Shown piece by piece: positions 24,641 to 33,227 of a stretch of 64,000 bases of DNA (within the stretch, counting starts at the first letter, position 1; every line of letters starts with the position of its first letter). The stretch is taken from assembly GCA_022800215.1 (NCBI GenBank), contig JAAWPV010000002.1, positions 55,191 through 119,190 on the forward strand, given 5' to 3'. This stretch comes from Oscillospiraceae bacterium. GTDB taxonomy: Bacteria; Bacillota; Clostridia; Oscillospirales; Oscillospiraceae. The notes under the pieces are model-generated. The model was not told the DNA's origin. It ran no database searches and saw nothing but the letters and a program-made list of their open reading frames with translations. The position numbers were made by a program, and so were the translations under genes.

Positions 24641-24689
24641 AGGATCCTTCCTTTCTAAGATGCGGTATCACGCCTTGGGCTTGCCGATG

Positions 24690-27119
24690 TCAAACCTTCG
24701 GCTTGCCAATAAAGTTCACCAGCTTGCCGGGGACATGGATGACCTTCACAATATCCAGCGGGGCCAGAAACTTGGCCACGGTGGGGATCTCCTTGGCGGC
24801 GGCCTCAATGACCTCATTGCCGCTGCCCGCGGGGACCTCCACGGTGCCCCGGAGTTTGCCGGAGACCTGGACGGCGATGGTGACGGTGGAGGCTACCGTC
24901 TTGCTCTCGTCATAAACGGGCCAGGACTGCTGGCAGGCCATGCCCTCCCCGGCGAAGCCCAGGTTTTCCCAAAGCTCCTCGGCAATGTGGGGAGCGAAGG
25001 GGGAGAGGAGGGTGATGAGGGTTTTCATGTCCCCCTTGGTGCAGCCGTTCTTCTGGAAGTCGCCCACCAAGGTCATCATGGCGGCGATGGCGGTGTTGAA
25101 CTTCATGTTCTCAATGTCATCGGCTACCTTCTTGATGCACTTGTGGATGCCCGCTTCGTTCTCCTTGGTGTACTCCAGGCTGTCCGAACAGCTTTCCGAG
25201 AGGTTCCACACCTTGTCCAGGAACCGCTTGCAGCCCTTGACGGCGTTGTCCGACCAGGTGGCGGCCTGCTCAAAGTCGCCGATGAACATGATATAGAGCC
25301 GCAGGGTGTCGGCACCGTAGGCCTGGATGATATCGTCCGGGTTTACCACGTTGCCCCGGCTCTTGCTCATCTTCTCGCCGCCCTCGCCCAGGATCATGCC
25401 GTGGCTGGTCCGCTTGGCGTAAGGCTCCTTGGTGGGCACCACCCCGATGTCGTAGAGGAAGCGGTGCCAGAACCGGGAGTAGAGAAGGTGGAGGGTGGTA
25501 TGCTCCATGCCGCCGTTGTACCAGTCCACCGGGGACCAGTACTGAAGGGCCTCCTTGGAGGCGAGGGCATCGGGGTTATGGGGGTCCATATAGCGAAGGA
25601 AGTACCAGGAAGAGCCTGCCCACTGGGGCATGGTGTCCGTCTCCCGCTTGGCGGGCGCACCGCAGCAAGGGCAGGTGGTGTTGACCCAGTCGGTCATCTT
25701 GGCGATGGGGCTCTCTCCGTCGTCGGTGGGCTCGTAGTTCTCCACCTCGGGAAGGGTGAGGGGAAGCTGGTCCTCGGGCACGGGGACCCAGCCGCATTTG
25801 TCGCACCAGACCATGGGGATGGGTTCGCCCCAGTAGCGCTGGCGGGAGAACACCCAGTCCCGGAGCTTGTAGTTGACCTTCGCCTCGCCAATGCCCTTCT
25901 CCTCCAGCCACTTGGTGATGATCGGGATGGCGTCCTTTACGGTAAGGCCGTTGAGGAACTCGGAGTTGCAGAGAATGCCGGTCTCGTCCTTGGCGGTGAA
26001 AGCGGCCTTCTGCACGTCCTCGCCGCCGGACACCACCTCAATGATCTCACAGCCGAACTTCTTGGCAAACTCCCAGTCTCTATCGTCGTGGGCGGGCACC
26101 GCCATGATGGCTCCGGTGCCGTAGGTGGAGAGCACATAGTCGGAGATGAAGATGGGGATCTCCTTGCCGTTCACCGGGTTGACGCCTCTCACCCCGTCCA
26201 GTTCCACGCCGGTCTTATCCTTGTTGAGCTCGGTGCGCTCCATGTCGGACTTGGAGGCGGCCAGCTTCTGGTAGGCGGTGATCTCCTCCGCATTCTTTAG
26301 CTTGCCGCTCTCCAGCCAGCCCTTCACCAGGGCATGTTCGGGGGAGAGGACCATATAGGTGGCGCCGAAGAGGGTATCGGGCCGGGTGGTGAAGACCACG
26401 ATGTCGTCCCCGGTGGTGGATTTGAAGGTGACCTCAGCGCCGGTGGAGCGGCCGATCCAGTTGCGCTGCTGGGTCTTGACCCGCTCAATGAAGTCCACCT
26501 CGTCCAAACCGTCCAACAGTTTCTGGGCGTACTCGGTGATCTTCAACATCCACTGGCTCTTCTCCTTCCGGATGACGGGGGAGCCGCAGCGCTCGCAGAC
26601 GCCCTCCACCACCTCCTCGTTGGCCAGCACGCACTTACAGGAGGTGCACCAGTTCACCGGCATGGTGGTCTTGTAGGCAAGGCCGTGCTTCCAGAGCTGG
26701 AGGAAGATCCACTGGGTCCACTTATAGTAGGTGGGGTCAGTCGTATCGACGACACGGTCCCAGTCGAAGGAGTAGCCGATCTTCTTAAGCTGCTCGGTGA
26801 AGTGGGCAATGTTCTGGCGGGTGACGATGGCAGGGTGGATGTGGTTTTTGATGGCGTAGTTCTCCGTGGGTAGGCCGAAGGCATCAAAGCCCATGGGGAA
26901 GAGGACGTTATAGCCGTCCATCCGCTTTTTCCGGGCCACAATATCCATGGCGGTGTAGGGCCGGGGATGGCCCACGTGGAGCCCCTGGCCCGAGGGGTAG
27001 GGGAACTCAATGAGGCCGTAGAACTTGGGCTTCTCGCTCTGGTCCAGGGCGGCGTAGACCTTGGATTCCTCCCAGCGCTTTTGCCATTTGGGTTCAATGG
27101 AGCCGAAATCGTATTTCAT
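24690..27119 (-). CDS. leuS: Leucyl-tRNA synthetase
   Basis: LeuRS charges tRNA-Leu. From the ATG at 27119 ([20 protein letters not shown]) the product has 809 residues, the normal bacterial length. The class I motifs are [14 protein letters not shown] (HIGH) and [11 protein letters not shown] (KMSKS); between them lies the CP1 editing domain with '[19 protein letters not shown]'. Cys pairs CTSCKC/CERCG and CPCCG are zinc-module candidates. The track start 21 codons earlier lies inside the 5' leader. No T-box leader is seen. Confidence 0.97.
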   Translation of the reverse strand: MKYDFGSIEPKWQKRWEESKVYAALDQSEKPKFYGLIEFPYPSGQGLHVGHPRPYTAMDIVARKKRMDGYNVLFPMGFDAFGLPTENYAIKNHIHPAIVTRQNIAHFTEQLKKIGYSFDWDRVVDTTDPTYYKWTQWIFLQLWKHGLAYKTTMPVNWCTSCKCVLANEEVVEGVCERCGSPVIRKEKSQWMLKITEYAQKLLDGLDEVDFIERVKTQQRNWIGRSTGAEVTFKSTTGDDIVVFTTRPDTLFGATYMVLSPEHALVKGWLESGKLKNAEEITAYQKLAASKSDMERTELNKDKTGVELDGVRGVNPVNGKEIPIFISDYVLSTYGTGAIMAVPAHDDRDWEFAKKFGCEIIEVVSGGEDVQKAAFTAKDETGILCNSEFLNGLTVKDAIPIITKWLEEKGIGEAKVNYKLRDWVFSRQRYWGEPIPMVWCDKCGWVPVPEDQLPLTLPEVENYEPTDDGESPIAKMTDWVNTTCPCCGAPAKRETDTMPQWAGSSWYFLRYMDPHNPDALASKEALQYWSPVDWYNGGMEHTTLHLLYSRFWHRFLYDIGVVPTKEPYAKRTSHGMILGEGGEKMSKSRGNVVNPDDIIQAYGADTLRLYIMFIGDFEQAATWSDNAVKGCKRFLDKVWNLSESCSDSLEYTKENEAGIHKCIKKVADDIENMKFNTAIAAMMTLVGDFQKNGCTKGDMKTLITLLSPFAPHIAEELWENLGFAGEGMACQQSWPVYDESKTVASTVTIAVQVSGKLRGTVEVPAGSGNEVIEAAAKEIPTVAKFLAPLDIVKVIHVPGKLVNFIGKPKV

Positions 27120-27167
27120 ATTCTCACGCTTTCCTTGGTAATATAGGGAATGTGGCTTTGGGCGCAA

Positions 27168-27225
27168 AATAGCCGCATACAAAGCTGTATGCGGCTATTA
27201 TAAAGGAAAAAGGAAGGAATTGCAA
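27168..27225 (-). promoter_or_regulatory. leuS promoter with a hairpin at the transcript 5' end
   Basis: On the minus strand TTGCAA (27225-27220), 17 bp and TATAAT (27202-27197). Starting inside the -10 box, AATAGCCGCATACA and TGTATGCGGCTATT (27199-27168) form a perfect 14-bp inverted repeat followed by TTTTGCG. Transcripts would begin within the first arm and could still form a 6-bp stem. It may stabilise the mRNA or stop read-through from upstream. Confidence 0.6.
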
Positions 27226-27239
27226 GGGGAAAGGGAGAT

Positions 27240-27447
27240 TTAGGGAAGCTCGGCCAGCCAGTGGCCCTCCCCACAGGAATCCTCTGTCAGGGGGATGTAC
27301 CATTTGCCCAGGGCGAGTCCTGTCGCAAGAGCGGTGTCCTCCAAAAGCTCCAGTGGTTGGTGGTGCAGCGGTCACTGACAGAGGTGCTGTCCTTGTCTCC
27401 GGCCACCCAGGCGCGGCTGGAAAGGTAGGTGGTGGAGAAACGCTTTC
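27240..27447 (-). pseudogene. Possible decayed coding remnant between leuS and the NlpC/P60-like gene
   Basis: The interval 27240-27640 holds no intact gene. On the minus strand, two adjacent frames read like protein: 'FSTTYLSSRAWVAGDKDSTS' up to about 27365, then after a frame change 'LELLEDTALATGLALGKWYI' to a stop at 27240. A 13-bp hairpin (GGTGGTGGAGAAA / TTTCTCCACCACC, 27428-27456) lies at the front and a TTGACA-N17-TAACCT promoter-like pair at 27519-27491. This fits a frameshifted gene remnant, but no family is recognised and chance frames in GC-rich DNA are possible. Confidence 0.3.
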
Positions 27448-27580
27448 TCCACCACCTCCTTTCACTTCATACACGTTTCAGGTGGGGAAAAGGTTACACA
27501 GAAGAAGGTAAAATGTCAAATCGGAGGAAAAGAAGGGGGAAATCTTAAATAATTAGTTAGGAATCTTAAGCATTTCTTTA

Positions 27581-27609
27581 TATACATGGCGGTCGATCTC
27601 TGATATACT
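27581..27609 (+). promoter_or_regulatory. Probable promoter of the NlpC/P60-like gene
   Basis: TATACA, 17 bp and TATACT, 30 bp upstream of the start. The -10 is good; the -35 matches consensus at four of six bases. Confidence 0.5.
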
Positions 27610-27638
27610 GTAACAGACGAATCAAAAGGGGGAAGAAC

Positions 27639-28196
27639 ATGAAGGACCAAACCGATGTTCGTACCATTTACATACTGCTCACCCGGTCGGAGACCTATTT
27701 CTCCCGGCTTATCCATCTTGCCACCAAGGCGGACTATACCCACTCCTCCATCGGCTTTGAGGGTCCCGCCGGACCCTTCTACAGCTTTGCCCGGAAGAAT
27801 CCCCAGATGATGCTGCCCGCCGGCCTCATCCAGGAGCGGGCGGGGAGAGGCTTCTTCGGCCTCCATCCCCATATCCCCTGCCGGCTTTATGAGCTGAAGG
27901 TGTCGGAGAGTACATATCAGGACATTTGCCGCCGGGTGGAGGAGATGTACGCCGATAAAGAGCGCTACCACTACAACCTTTTGGGAACGGTGGCCGCCTT
28001 TTTCCGGTTTGGCCGCCTGAAGCGGCGGCATCACTACTTCTGCTCCCAGTTTGTGGCGGAAATGCTCATCGAAAGCGGAGCGGCGGAGCTTCCCAACCCC
28101 TCGGCCTTGTCAAGGCCGGAGGACTTCCGCCATGTGGCGGAAGTCCAACAGATCTTTCAGGGCAAGGTAGGGGCCCTGGCAAATTGGGCGGCATGA
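27639..28196 (+). CDS. YiiX/YaeF-like permuted NlpC/P60 cysteine hydrolase
   Basis: The 185-residue product has the circularly permuted papain-like layout: an early histidine block 'TKADYTHSSIGFE' and a later cysteine block 'HHYFCSQFVAEMLIESGA'. These proteins hydrolyse amide or ester bonds in peptidoglycan or lipids. There is no signal peptide, so it acts in the cytoplasm or leaves by another route. AAGGGGGAAG precedes the ATG. It is monocistronic, with a terminator right after it. Confidence 0.78.
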   Translation: MKDQTDVRTIYILLTRSETYFSRLIHLATKADYTHSSIGFEGPAGPFYSFARKNPQMMLPAGLIQERAGRGFFGLHPHIPCRLYELKVSESTYQDICRRVEEMYADKERYHYNLLGTVAAFFRFGRLKRRHHYFCSQFVAEMLIESGAAELPNPSALSRPEDFRHVAEVQQIFQGKVGALANWAA

Positions 28197-28205
28197 CATA
28201 ACACG

Positions 28206-28240
28206 AAAAAATATCAGGCTTTCGGGCCTGATATTTTTCT
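28206..28240 (+). terminator. Terminator of the NlpC/P60-like gene
   Basis: AAAAATATCAGGC pairs with GCCTGATATTTTT around TTTCGG, followed by CTCTTTT. Confidence 0.88.
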
Positions 28241-28241
28241 C

Positions 28242-28270
28242 TTTTCAAGTACACATATATGTGTTATAAT
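28242..28270 (+). promoter_or_regulatory. degV promoter with a palindromic operator in its spacer
   Basis: TTTTCA (28242-28247) and consensus TATAAT (28265-28270) are 17 bp apart. The perfect 14-bp palindrome ACACATATATGTGT (28251-28264) fills most of the spacer, a position where a bound repressor would block polymerase. The binding protein is unknown. Confidence 0.6.
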
Positions 28271-28312
28271 GAACCGAACAAGGACATTATCGACAGGAAG
28301 AGAGGAACCTCT

Positions 28313-29182
28313 ATGAGCGAACAGACGAAGGATCCCTCCATTCTTTTGATGGCGGAGACCGGTGCGGATATTCCCCCTGCGCTTGCGGAGCGCTACAACA
28401 TCCAAATCGTCCCCATGCACGTCACCTTCGGTGACGAAACAAGGGACGACGGAGATTTCCCTTCTGAGGAGATCTGTGCGTTTTATGACCGGACGGGGAT
28501 ACTGCCCAAGACCAGCGGCAGCACGCCGGAGGACTTTACCAAGGCCTTTGACGCCCTCCACGCCAAGTGGCCCGACGCCCAGATCCTGTATTTGGCCTAC
28601 TCCTCCGTCACCACCTGCTCCTACCAGAGTGCCCAAATCGCCGCCGAGGGCCGGGATTATGTGGTGAGCTTGGACACCAAGATGGTCTGCGCCGGCCAGT
28701 GCGCCATCGTGGTCAGCATGGCCCGGCTTTTGGAGGAGAATCCCGGCTGGACCATCAAAGAGGCTGCCGAGGCGGCCAAACCCCTCATTGAGAAGGCCCG
28801 CATGTGCTTTATCCCGGACGATTTGGAGTACCTCCGGGCCGGCGGCCGGGTGAGCAATGCCGTGGCCTTGGTGGGCCGGGTGCTGGGGCTTCATCCGCTC
28901 ATTGAGATTCAGGACGGCAATCTGGTGGCCACCAAAAAGCTCCGGGGCAAGCTCATCAAGCTGGCTCCCCAGCTTGTGAAGGACTATGCCGCCGAGCATA
29001 ACCTGGACAAAAAGGAGCTGTGGCTCATCTGGACCCCCGGCTTTCCCGATGAGGTCCGCTCCGCCGTCAACGAAGCGGCGAATGAGTACGGTTTCGAGGA
29101 CGTCATCTGGGTCAAGAGCGGCGGCGTCATCACCACCCACTCGGGCCCCAGCGCCTTCGGCGTGGTGGGCTTTGCGGGGTAA
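28313..29182 (+). CDS. DegV family fatty-acid-binding protein
   Basis: From the ATG at 28313 (MSEQTKDPSILLMAETGADI) the product has 289 residues. DegV/FakB features are 'ETGADIPPALAERYNIQIVPMHVTFGDE', 'KTSGSTPEDFTKAF', 'DTKMVCAGQCAIVV' and 'FIPDDLEYLRAGGRVSNAVALVG'. FakB proteins present fatty acids to the kinase FakA for phosphorylation; no fakA is in the window. Monocistronic with its own promoter and terminator. Confidence 0.93.
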   Translation: MSEQTKDPSILLMAETGADIPPALAERYNIQIVPMHVTFGDETRDDGDFPSEEICAFYDRTGILPKTSGSTPEDFTKAFDALHAKWPDAQILYLAYSSVTTCSYQSAQIAAEGRDYVVSLDTKMVCAGQCAIVVSMARLLEENPGWTIKEAAEAAKPLIEKARMCFIPDDLEYLRAGGRVSNAVALVGRVLGLHPLIEIQDGNLVATKKLRGKLIKLAPQLVKDYAAEHNLDKKELWLIWTPGFPDEVRSAVNEAANEYGFEDVIWVKSGGVITTHSGPSAFGVVGFAG

Positions 29183-29194
29183 AGAAGGAAGAGA

Positions 29195-29223
29195 AAAGCG
29201 CCGGGCATTTTGCCCGGCGCTTT
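29195..29223. terminator. Terminator shared by degV and the fRMsr gene
   Basis: AAAGCGCCGGGCA and TGCCCGGCGCTTT form a 13-bp stem around TTT between the two convergent genes. Confidence 0.88.
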
Positions 29224-29227
29224 CTTG

Positions 29228-29710
29228 TCACAGAATTCCTTCCAGAATGGGGACCAATAGTTCCAGCCCGTCGGCGTCGGCCTGGGTGAACCGCCCTGTG
29301 GTGGGGCTGTCGATGTCCAGCACCGCAGCGACCTGCCCATCCTTGCGGAGGGGGATCACCACCTCCGCGTTGGAGGCGCTGTCGCAGGCAATGTGGCCGG
29401 GAAAATCGTGGACATTCGGAACCAGCATGACCCTATTTTGGGCCACGGCCCCGCCGCAGACGCCTTTGCCCACCTCGATCTCAATGCAGGCGGGCTTGCC
29501 CTGAAAGGGGCCCAGCACCAGCCGCCCCTTCTCCATCAGGTAAAAGCCTACCCAGTTGATGTCCCGCAGGGCCATCCATAGAAGGGCGGAGGCGTTGGCC
29601 AGATTGGCCGTCCGGTGGGGCACCCCGCCGGTGAGGGCGCGAAGCTGAGATGCCAGCATGGGGTAGAGCCGTTCCGGCTCAACGGGAAAGGAGAGGGAGA
29701 CCTCCTCCAT
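29228..29710 (-). CDS. msrC: Free methionine-(R)-sulfoxide reductase (GAF domain)
   Basis: The ATG at 29710 (MEEVSLSFPVEPERLYPMLA) follows AGGAAGG and gives 160 residues, the size of fRMsr/YebR proteins. The GAF core 'DINWVGFYLMEKGRLVLGPFQGKPACIEI', 'GKGVCGGAVAQ' and 'PGHIACDSASNAEVVIP' contains the three catalytic or recycling cysteines in the expected places. It reduces free Met-R-sulfoxide in the cytoplasm. Confidence 0.92.
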   Translation of the reverse strand: MEEVSLSFPVEPERLYPMLASQLRALTGGVPHRTANLANASALLWMALRDINWVGFYLMEKGRLVLGPFQGKPACIEIEVGKGVCGGAVAQNRVMLVPNVHDFPGHIACDSASNAEVVIPLRKDGQVAAVLDIDSPTTGRFTQADADGLELLVPILEGIL

Positions 29711-29858
29711 AAAAATCATCCTTCCTGTCGATTGGTTGGCTCCATTATATACCGGCAGTCTCTTTTTGTCAGCCCAAATCTTCAAAGAATCTTAAAGGAT
29801 TTGTAAAGCAGCCTCAAAAAACCTCTGGTAAGATGTGGCTTGCAAAGGAGGCTTTGAA

Positions 29859-30584
29859 ATGGAATATGTGTTGACGACAAAGGACCTGTGCAAGCGCTAC
29901 AAGGACTTTGAGGCTCTCCGGGGCCTCACCATGTCGGTGCCCAAGGGCGCTATCTACGGCCTTGTGGGCCGGAACGGAGCGGGCAAGACCACCCTCATCC
30001 GCCTGATCTGCGGCCTGCAAAGCCCCACATCGGGCACTTTCGCCCTCTGGGACATCCCCGGGGACAGCGGGGAGATCGCCGCCGCCCGCCGGCGGATGGG
30101 GGCGGTGGTGGAGACCCCCTCCATCTACCAGGACCTGACGGCGGAAGAGAATCTGCGCCAGCAGTACATGGTCCTGGGCCGCAGGGATTTTGAAACCATT
30201 TCCGCTCTTTTGGAGCTGGTGGACCTTGCGGGCACAGGCAGAAAAAAGGTCAAAAATTTCTCCCTGGGCATGAAGCAGCGGCTTGGCATCGCCGTGGCAT
30301 TGGCGGGGGATCCCGACTTTCTGGTGCTGGACGAGCCGGTGAACGGCCTGGACCCCCAGGGCATCATCGAGATGCGTCGGCTCATCCTGAAGCTGAATCG
30401 GGAAAAAGGCATTACGGTGCTGATCTCCAGCCACATTCTGGACGAGCTTTCCCGCCTTGCCACCCACTACGGCTTTGTGGACAAGGGGAAAATGGTGCGG
30501 GAGATCACCGCCGGGGAGCTTCCGGCCCAGGAGCATCTGGAGGACTATTTTATGGACCTGGTTGGAGGTGGACAGCATGACTGA
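29859..30584 (+). CDS. ABC transporter ATP-binding protein
   Basis: The ATG at 29859 (MEYVLTTKDLCKRYKDFEAL) follows AAAGGAGG. The 241-residue NBD shows Walker A GRNGAGKTTL, a signature region 'KNFSLGMKQRLGIAVALAG' (LGMKQ in place of LSGGQ, usual in bacitracin/lantibiotic-type exporters), Walker B 'FLVLDEPVNGLDP' and 'SSHILDE'. It overlaps the permease gene by 8 bp. Likely an exporter of an antimicrobial peptide or lipid-like compound; no immunity or biosynthetic gene is beside it to refine this. Confidence 0.94.
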   Translation: MEYVLTTKDLCKRYKDFEALRGLTMSVPKGAIYGLVGRNGAGKTTLIRLICGLQSPTSGTFALWDIPGDSGEIAAARRRMGAVVETPSIYQDLTAEENLRQQYMVLGRRDFETISALLELVDLAGTGRKKVKNFSLGMKQRLGIAVALAGDPDFLVLDEPVNGLDPQGIIEMRRLILKLNREKGITVLISSHILDELSRLATHYGFVDKGKMVREITAGELPAQEHLEDYFMDLVGGGQHD

Positions 30585-31410
30585 GCTGTTTCGGGCCGAT
30601 TTTGTGCGGCTGTGGAAAAACAAGGTATTCTGGGGCTGTATGGCCCTTATGGCAGCCGTCGAAGCTGTCGTGGTCCTCAACGGCTGCCGCCAGGCAAGGC
30701 TTTTGGCGGCGGAGGGCTATCTCCGCAGCCTGGACGACTACTATTTCGGCACTTCCGTCCTGCTGGGCCTTCTTCTCGCTCTGACCCTGGGACTGTTCCT
30801 GGGCACCGAATACAGCGACGGCACCCTTCGGAATAAGCTCGTCGTGGGCCATACCCGCCGGGAGGTGTACCTTTCCAGCCTGCTGACCGGTTTTGGGGCG
30901 GCCCTTCTGCTCACCCTGGCCCTCTTCCTGGCAGGGCTGGTGGGGATCCCAACCCTGGGCCTTTGGAAGATGGGCCTCCGGGGGGCATTGCTGCACGTTC
31001 TGGTGATCCTGTGCGCCGCCATGGCCCTCTGCGCCCTCTATACCCTGGTGGGTATGCTCAGCGGGAAAAAGTCCACCACGGCGGTGACTGTCATCCTGCT
31101 GTTCCTGGGGCTTTTCCTGCTGTCCAGCTGGATATACTCCCGGCTCAATGAGCCGCCCATGAACAGCGGCATCATTATCACCGCCGCCGGCATGGAGATG
31201 GCCCCGGAGACCCCCAATCCCAACTATGTGGGCGGCGCTCTGCGGCAGGTGTTTGAGGCACTCATGGAATTTCTGCCCACGGGCCACATCATGCTCATCC
31301 TAAACGGCGCCCTGACCCGGCCTCTGCTCAACGCCGCCGCCTCCCTGGTGCTGACGGTGCTTACCACGGTTCTTGGAATTGTCCTCTTTCAGAGAAAGGA
31401 CCTGAAATGA
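30577..31410 (+). CDS. ABC-2 type transporter permease
   Basis: From the ATG at 30577 (MTELFRADFVRLWKNKVFWG) the product has 277 residues and six predicted membrane segments, with a large loop after the first and a short extracytoplasmic loop near residues 185-220. It pairs with the overlapping ATP-binding gene and should form an export complex. The pattern fits the BcrB/ABC-2 group. A strong terminator follows. Confidence 0.9.
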   Translation: MTELFRADFVRLWKNKVFWGCMALMAAVEAVVVLNGCRQARLLAAEGYLRSLDDYYFGTSVLLGLLLALTLGLFLGTEYSDGTLRNKLVVGHTRREVYLSSLLTGFGAALLLTLALFLAGLVGIPTLGLWKMGLRGALLHVLVILCAAMALCALYTLVGMLSGKKSTTAVTVILLFLGLFLLSSWIYSRLNEPPMNSGIIITAAGMEMAPETPNPNYVGGALRQVFEALMEFLPTGHIMLILNGALTRPLLNAAASLVLTVLTTVLGIVLFQRKDLK

Positions 31411-31430
31411 CCACGTCATAAGTGCGAATA

Positions 31431-31470
31431 AAAGGCCCCAAACCGGACTTTTCCGGTTCGGGGCCTTTTT
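31431..31470 (+). terminator. Terminator of the ABC transporter operon
   Basis: AAAGGCCCCAAACCGGA and TCCGGTTCGGGGCCTTTTT pair with one mismatch around CTTT and end in a T run. Confidence 0.9.
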
Positions 31471-31583
31471 GTTGTATCCGGAGATGCAAACATAACAGTT
31501 TTGTTACAAATTTTCACTGGATGTACGAAAACGTACAACACCCGAGGGCGTTTTCACTACCATTAAAAGGGCTTTTTCAAATG

Positions 31584-33068
31584 TCAGCCACCCAACTGGC
31601 TGATGCCCTTCTCCATCCGCCGGAGGCTCTCTTCCTTCCCAAGAATAAGGCACAGCTCCACCGCCCCGCCGGGGGTGACGGCCTTGCCCGAAAGGGCAGT
31701 GCGCACCGGCCACATGATGCGCCCATTCTTCAGCTCCAGCTTCTCCGCAAGGCCCACCAGCGCGTCATGGATGCCGTCGTAGGTCCACTGGGTCAAGCCC
31801 TCCAAAACAGGAAGCGTTGCCTTGAGGGCCTCCAGCGAGTTCTGTTCGTCGGTTTTCATCTTCTTGTGGCAGTAGAGCTCGTTGGAGTACTGAGGCAGTT
31901 CATCGAAGAAATCCACCTGAGGGGCAATGTCCAGCAGGGTATCGCACCGGCCTTGGACCAAAGGAGCGATGAGGGTAAGGCCGATGCCCGGGGTCTTGAC
32001 GGCCTCCTTCAGGTAGGGCTCCGCCAAAGCGTAGAAGGCCTGGGGCTCCATCTCCCGCAGGTAGTGGGCGTTGAAGTAGTTGAGCTTCTCCTTGTCGAAG
32101 ATGGCGGGAGATTTGGAAACGCCGGAAAGCTCAAAGATCTCCGCCAGCTCGTCAAGGGTGAAGAACTCCCGCTCCGCGTTTTCTCCCTTGGGGGCCCAGC
32201 CCAAAAGCGTTACATAGTTGAGGATGGCCGGGGTGATGTACCCCTGGGCCTTCAGGTCCTCGTAGGAGGGGTCCCCGTGGCGCTTGCTCATCTTGTTGTG
32301 CTGGTCCCGCATGACGGGGGAGCAGTGGACGTAGGTGGGCACCTCCCAGCCGAAGGCTTCGTAAAGAAGGTTATACTTGGGGGCGGAGGAGAGGTACTCG
32401 CTGCCCCGGACCACGTGGGTGATGCCCATGAGGTGGTCGTCGATGACGTTGGCGAAGTTGTAGGTGGGCAGCCCGTCCCGTTTCAGAAGCACCTGGTCGT
32501 CCAGGGTGTCATTGTCCACGGTGATGTCCCCAAAGATGGCGTCGTGGAAGGTGGTCTGGCCGCTCTCCGGGATGCGCTGGCGGATGACGTAAGGCTCCCC
32601 GGCCTCCACCCGGGCCTTGGCCTCGGCCAAAGAGAGGTTCCGGCAAGGGTCCTCCGCCCGGTCAAACTCGCCCGAGTCCTCGGCGGACTCCGCCTTCTCG
32701 CAGAAGCAGTAGTAGGCGTGGCCCTTCTCCACCAGCAGGTGGGCATACTTGCCGTAGGTGTCCCGGCGCTCCGTCTGGATATAGGGCCCTACCGGGCCGC
32801 CGATATCCGGGCCCTCGTCCCAGGTGAGGCCGCACTCCTTCAGGGTGTTGTAGATGACGTCGGTGGCGCCCTCCACCAGCCGGCCCTGGTCGGTGTCCTC
32901 AATGCGCAGGATGAAGGTTCCCTCCTGGTGCCGGGCGATGAGCCAGGTATAGAGGGCGGTGCGGAGATTGCCCACGTGCATGTACCCCGTGGGGGAGGGA
33001 GCGAACCGGGTCCGGACCTTGCCGTGGGGGATGCGGGCTTCCATATCGTTGAACCATGTCATATCCAT
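31584..33068 (-). CDS. gltX: Glutamyl-tRNA synthetase
   Basis: GluRS charges tRNA-Glu, and in Firmicutes usually also tRNA-Gln as the first step of the GatCAB route. The ATG at 33068 (MDMTWFNDMEARIPHGKVRT) follows GGAGG; 494 residues. Class I motifs are FAPSPTGYMHVGNLRTALY (HIGH variant) and NKMSKRHGDPS (KMSKS variant). It is divergent from trpS, and the -35 boxes of both promoters overlap. Confidence 0.96.
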   Translation of the reverse strand: MDMTWFNDMEARIPHGKVRTRFAPSPTGYMHVGNLRTALYTWLIARHQEGTFILRIEDTDQGRLVEGATDVIYNTLKECGLTWDEGPDIGGPVGPYIQTERRDTYGKYAHLLVEKGHAYYCFCEKAESAEDSGEFDRAEDPCRNLSLAEAKARVEAGEPYVIRQRIPESGQTTFHDAIFGDITVDNDTLDDQVLLKRDGLPTYNFANVIDDHLMGITHVVRGSEYLSSAPKYNLLYEAFGWEVPTYVHCSPVMRDQHNKMSKRHGDPSYEDLKAQGYITPAILNYVTLLGWAPKGENAEREFFTLDELAEIFELSGVSKSPAIFDKEKLNYFNAHYLREMEPQAFYALAEPYLKEAVKTPGIGLTLIAPLVQGRCDTLLDIAPQVDFFDELPQYSNELYCHKKMKTDEQNSLEALKATLPVLEGLTQWTYDGIHDALVGLAEKLELKNGRIMWPVRTALSGKAVTPGGAVELCLILGKEESLRRMEKGISQLGG

Positions 33069-33114
33069 GTGTGATTCCTCCAAACAAATTGGCTTTCATT
33101 TGTTAAGCAGTTCT

Positions 33115-33165
33115 ATTTTATAGGCAAGGGAAGAACTTGTCAAGCGGGGAAGAATGTGGTATACT
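33115..33165. promoter_or_regulatory. Overlapping divergent promoters of gltX and trpS
   Basis: For gltX (minus): TTGACA (33143-33138), 17 bp, TAAAAT (33120-33115). For trpS (plus): TTGTCA (33137-33142), 17 bp, TATACT (33160-33165). The two -35 hexamers share five bases in CTTGTCAAG, so polymerase cannot occupy both promoters at once. Confidence 0.75.
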
Positions 33166-33172
33166 GTTTTAA

Positions 33173-33192
33173 CATGGATTTTTGTATCCATG
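33173..33192 (+). other. 5'-terminal hairpin of the trpS mRNA
   Basis: CATGGAT and ATCCATG around TTTTGT, starting seven bases after the -10 box, so the stem would be at the very 5' end of the transcript. It may protect the mRNA from decay. No T-box or trp attenuator features are seen. Confidence 0.5.
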
Positions 33193-33227
33193 CCAGTTGA
33201 AAATGTAAGAAAGGAGCGCTTAGGAAC

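Noticed and set aside
27120-27520. T-box leader upstream of leuS
   Set aside because: No AGGGTGGNACCGCG-type antiterminator element on the minus strand, and a complete sigma-A promoter lies only about 80 bp from the start codon.
31422-33074. 550-aa plus-strand ORF
   Set aside because: Fully antisense to gltX, whose motifs are certain. Shadow frame.
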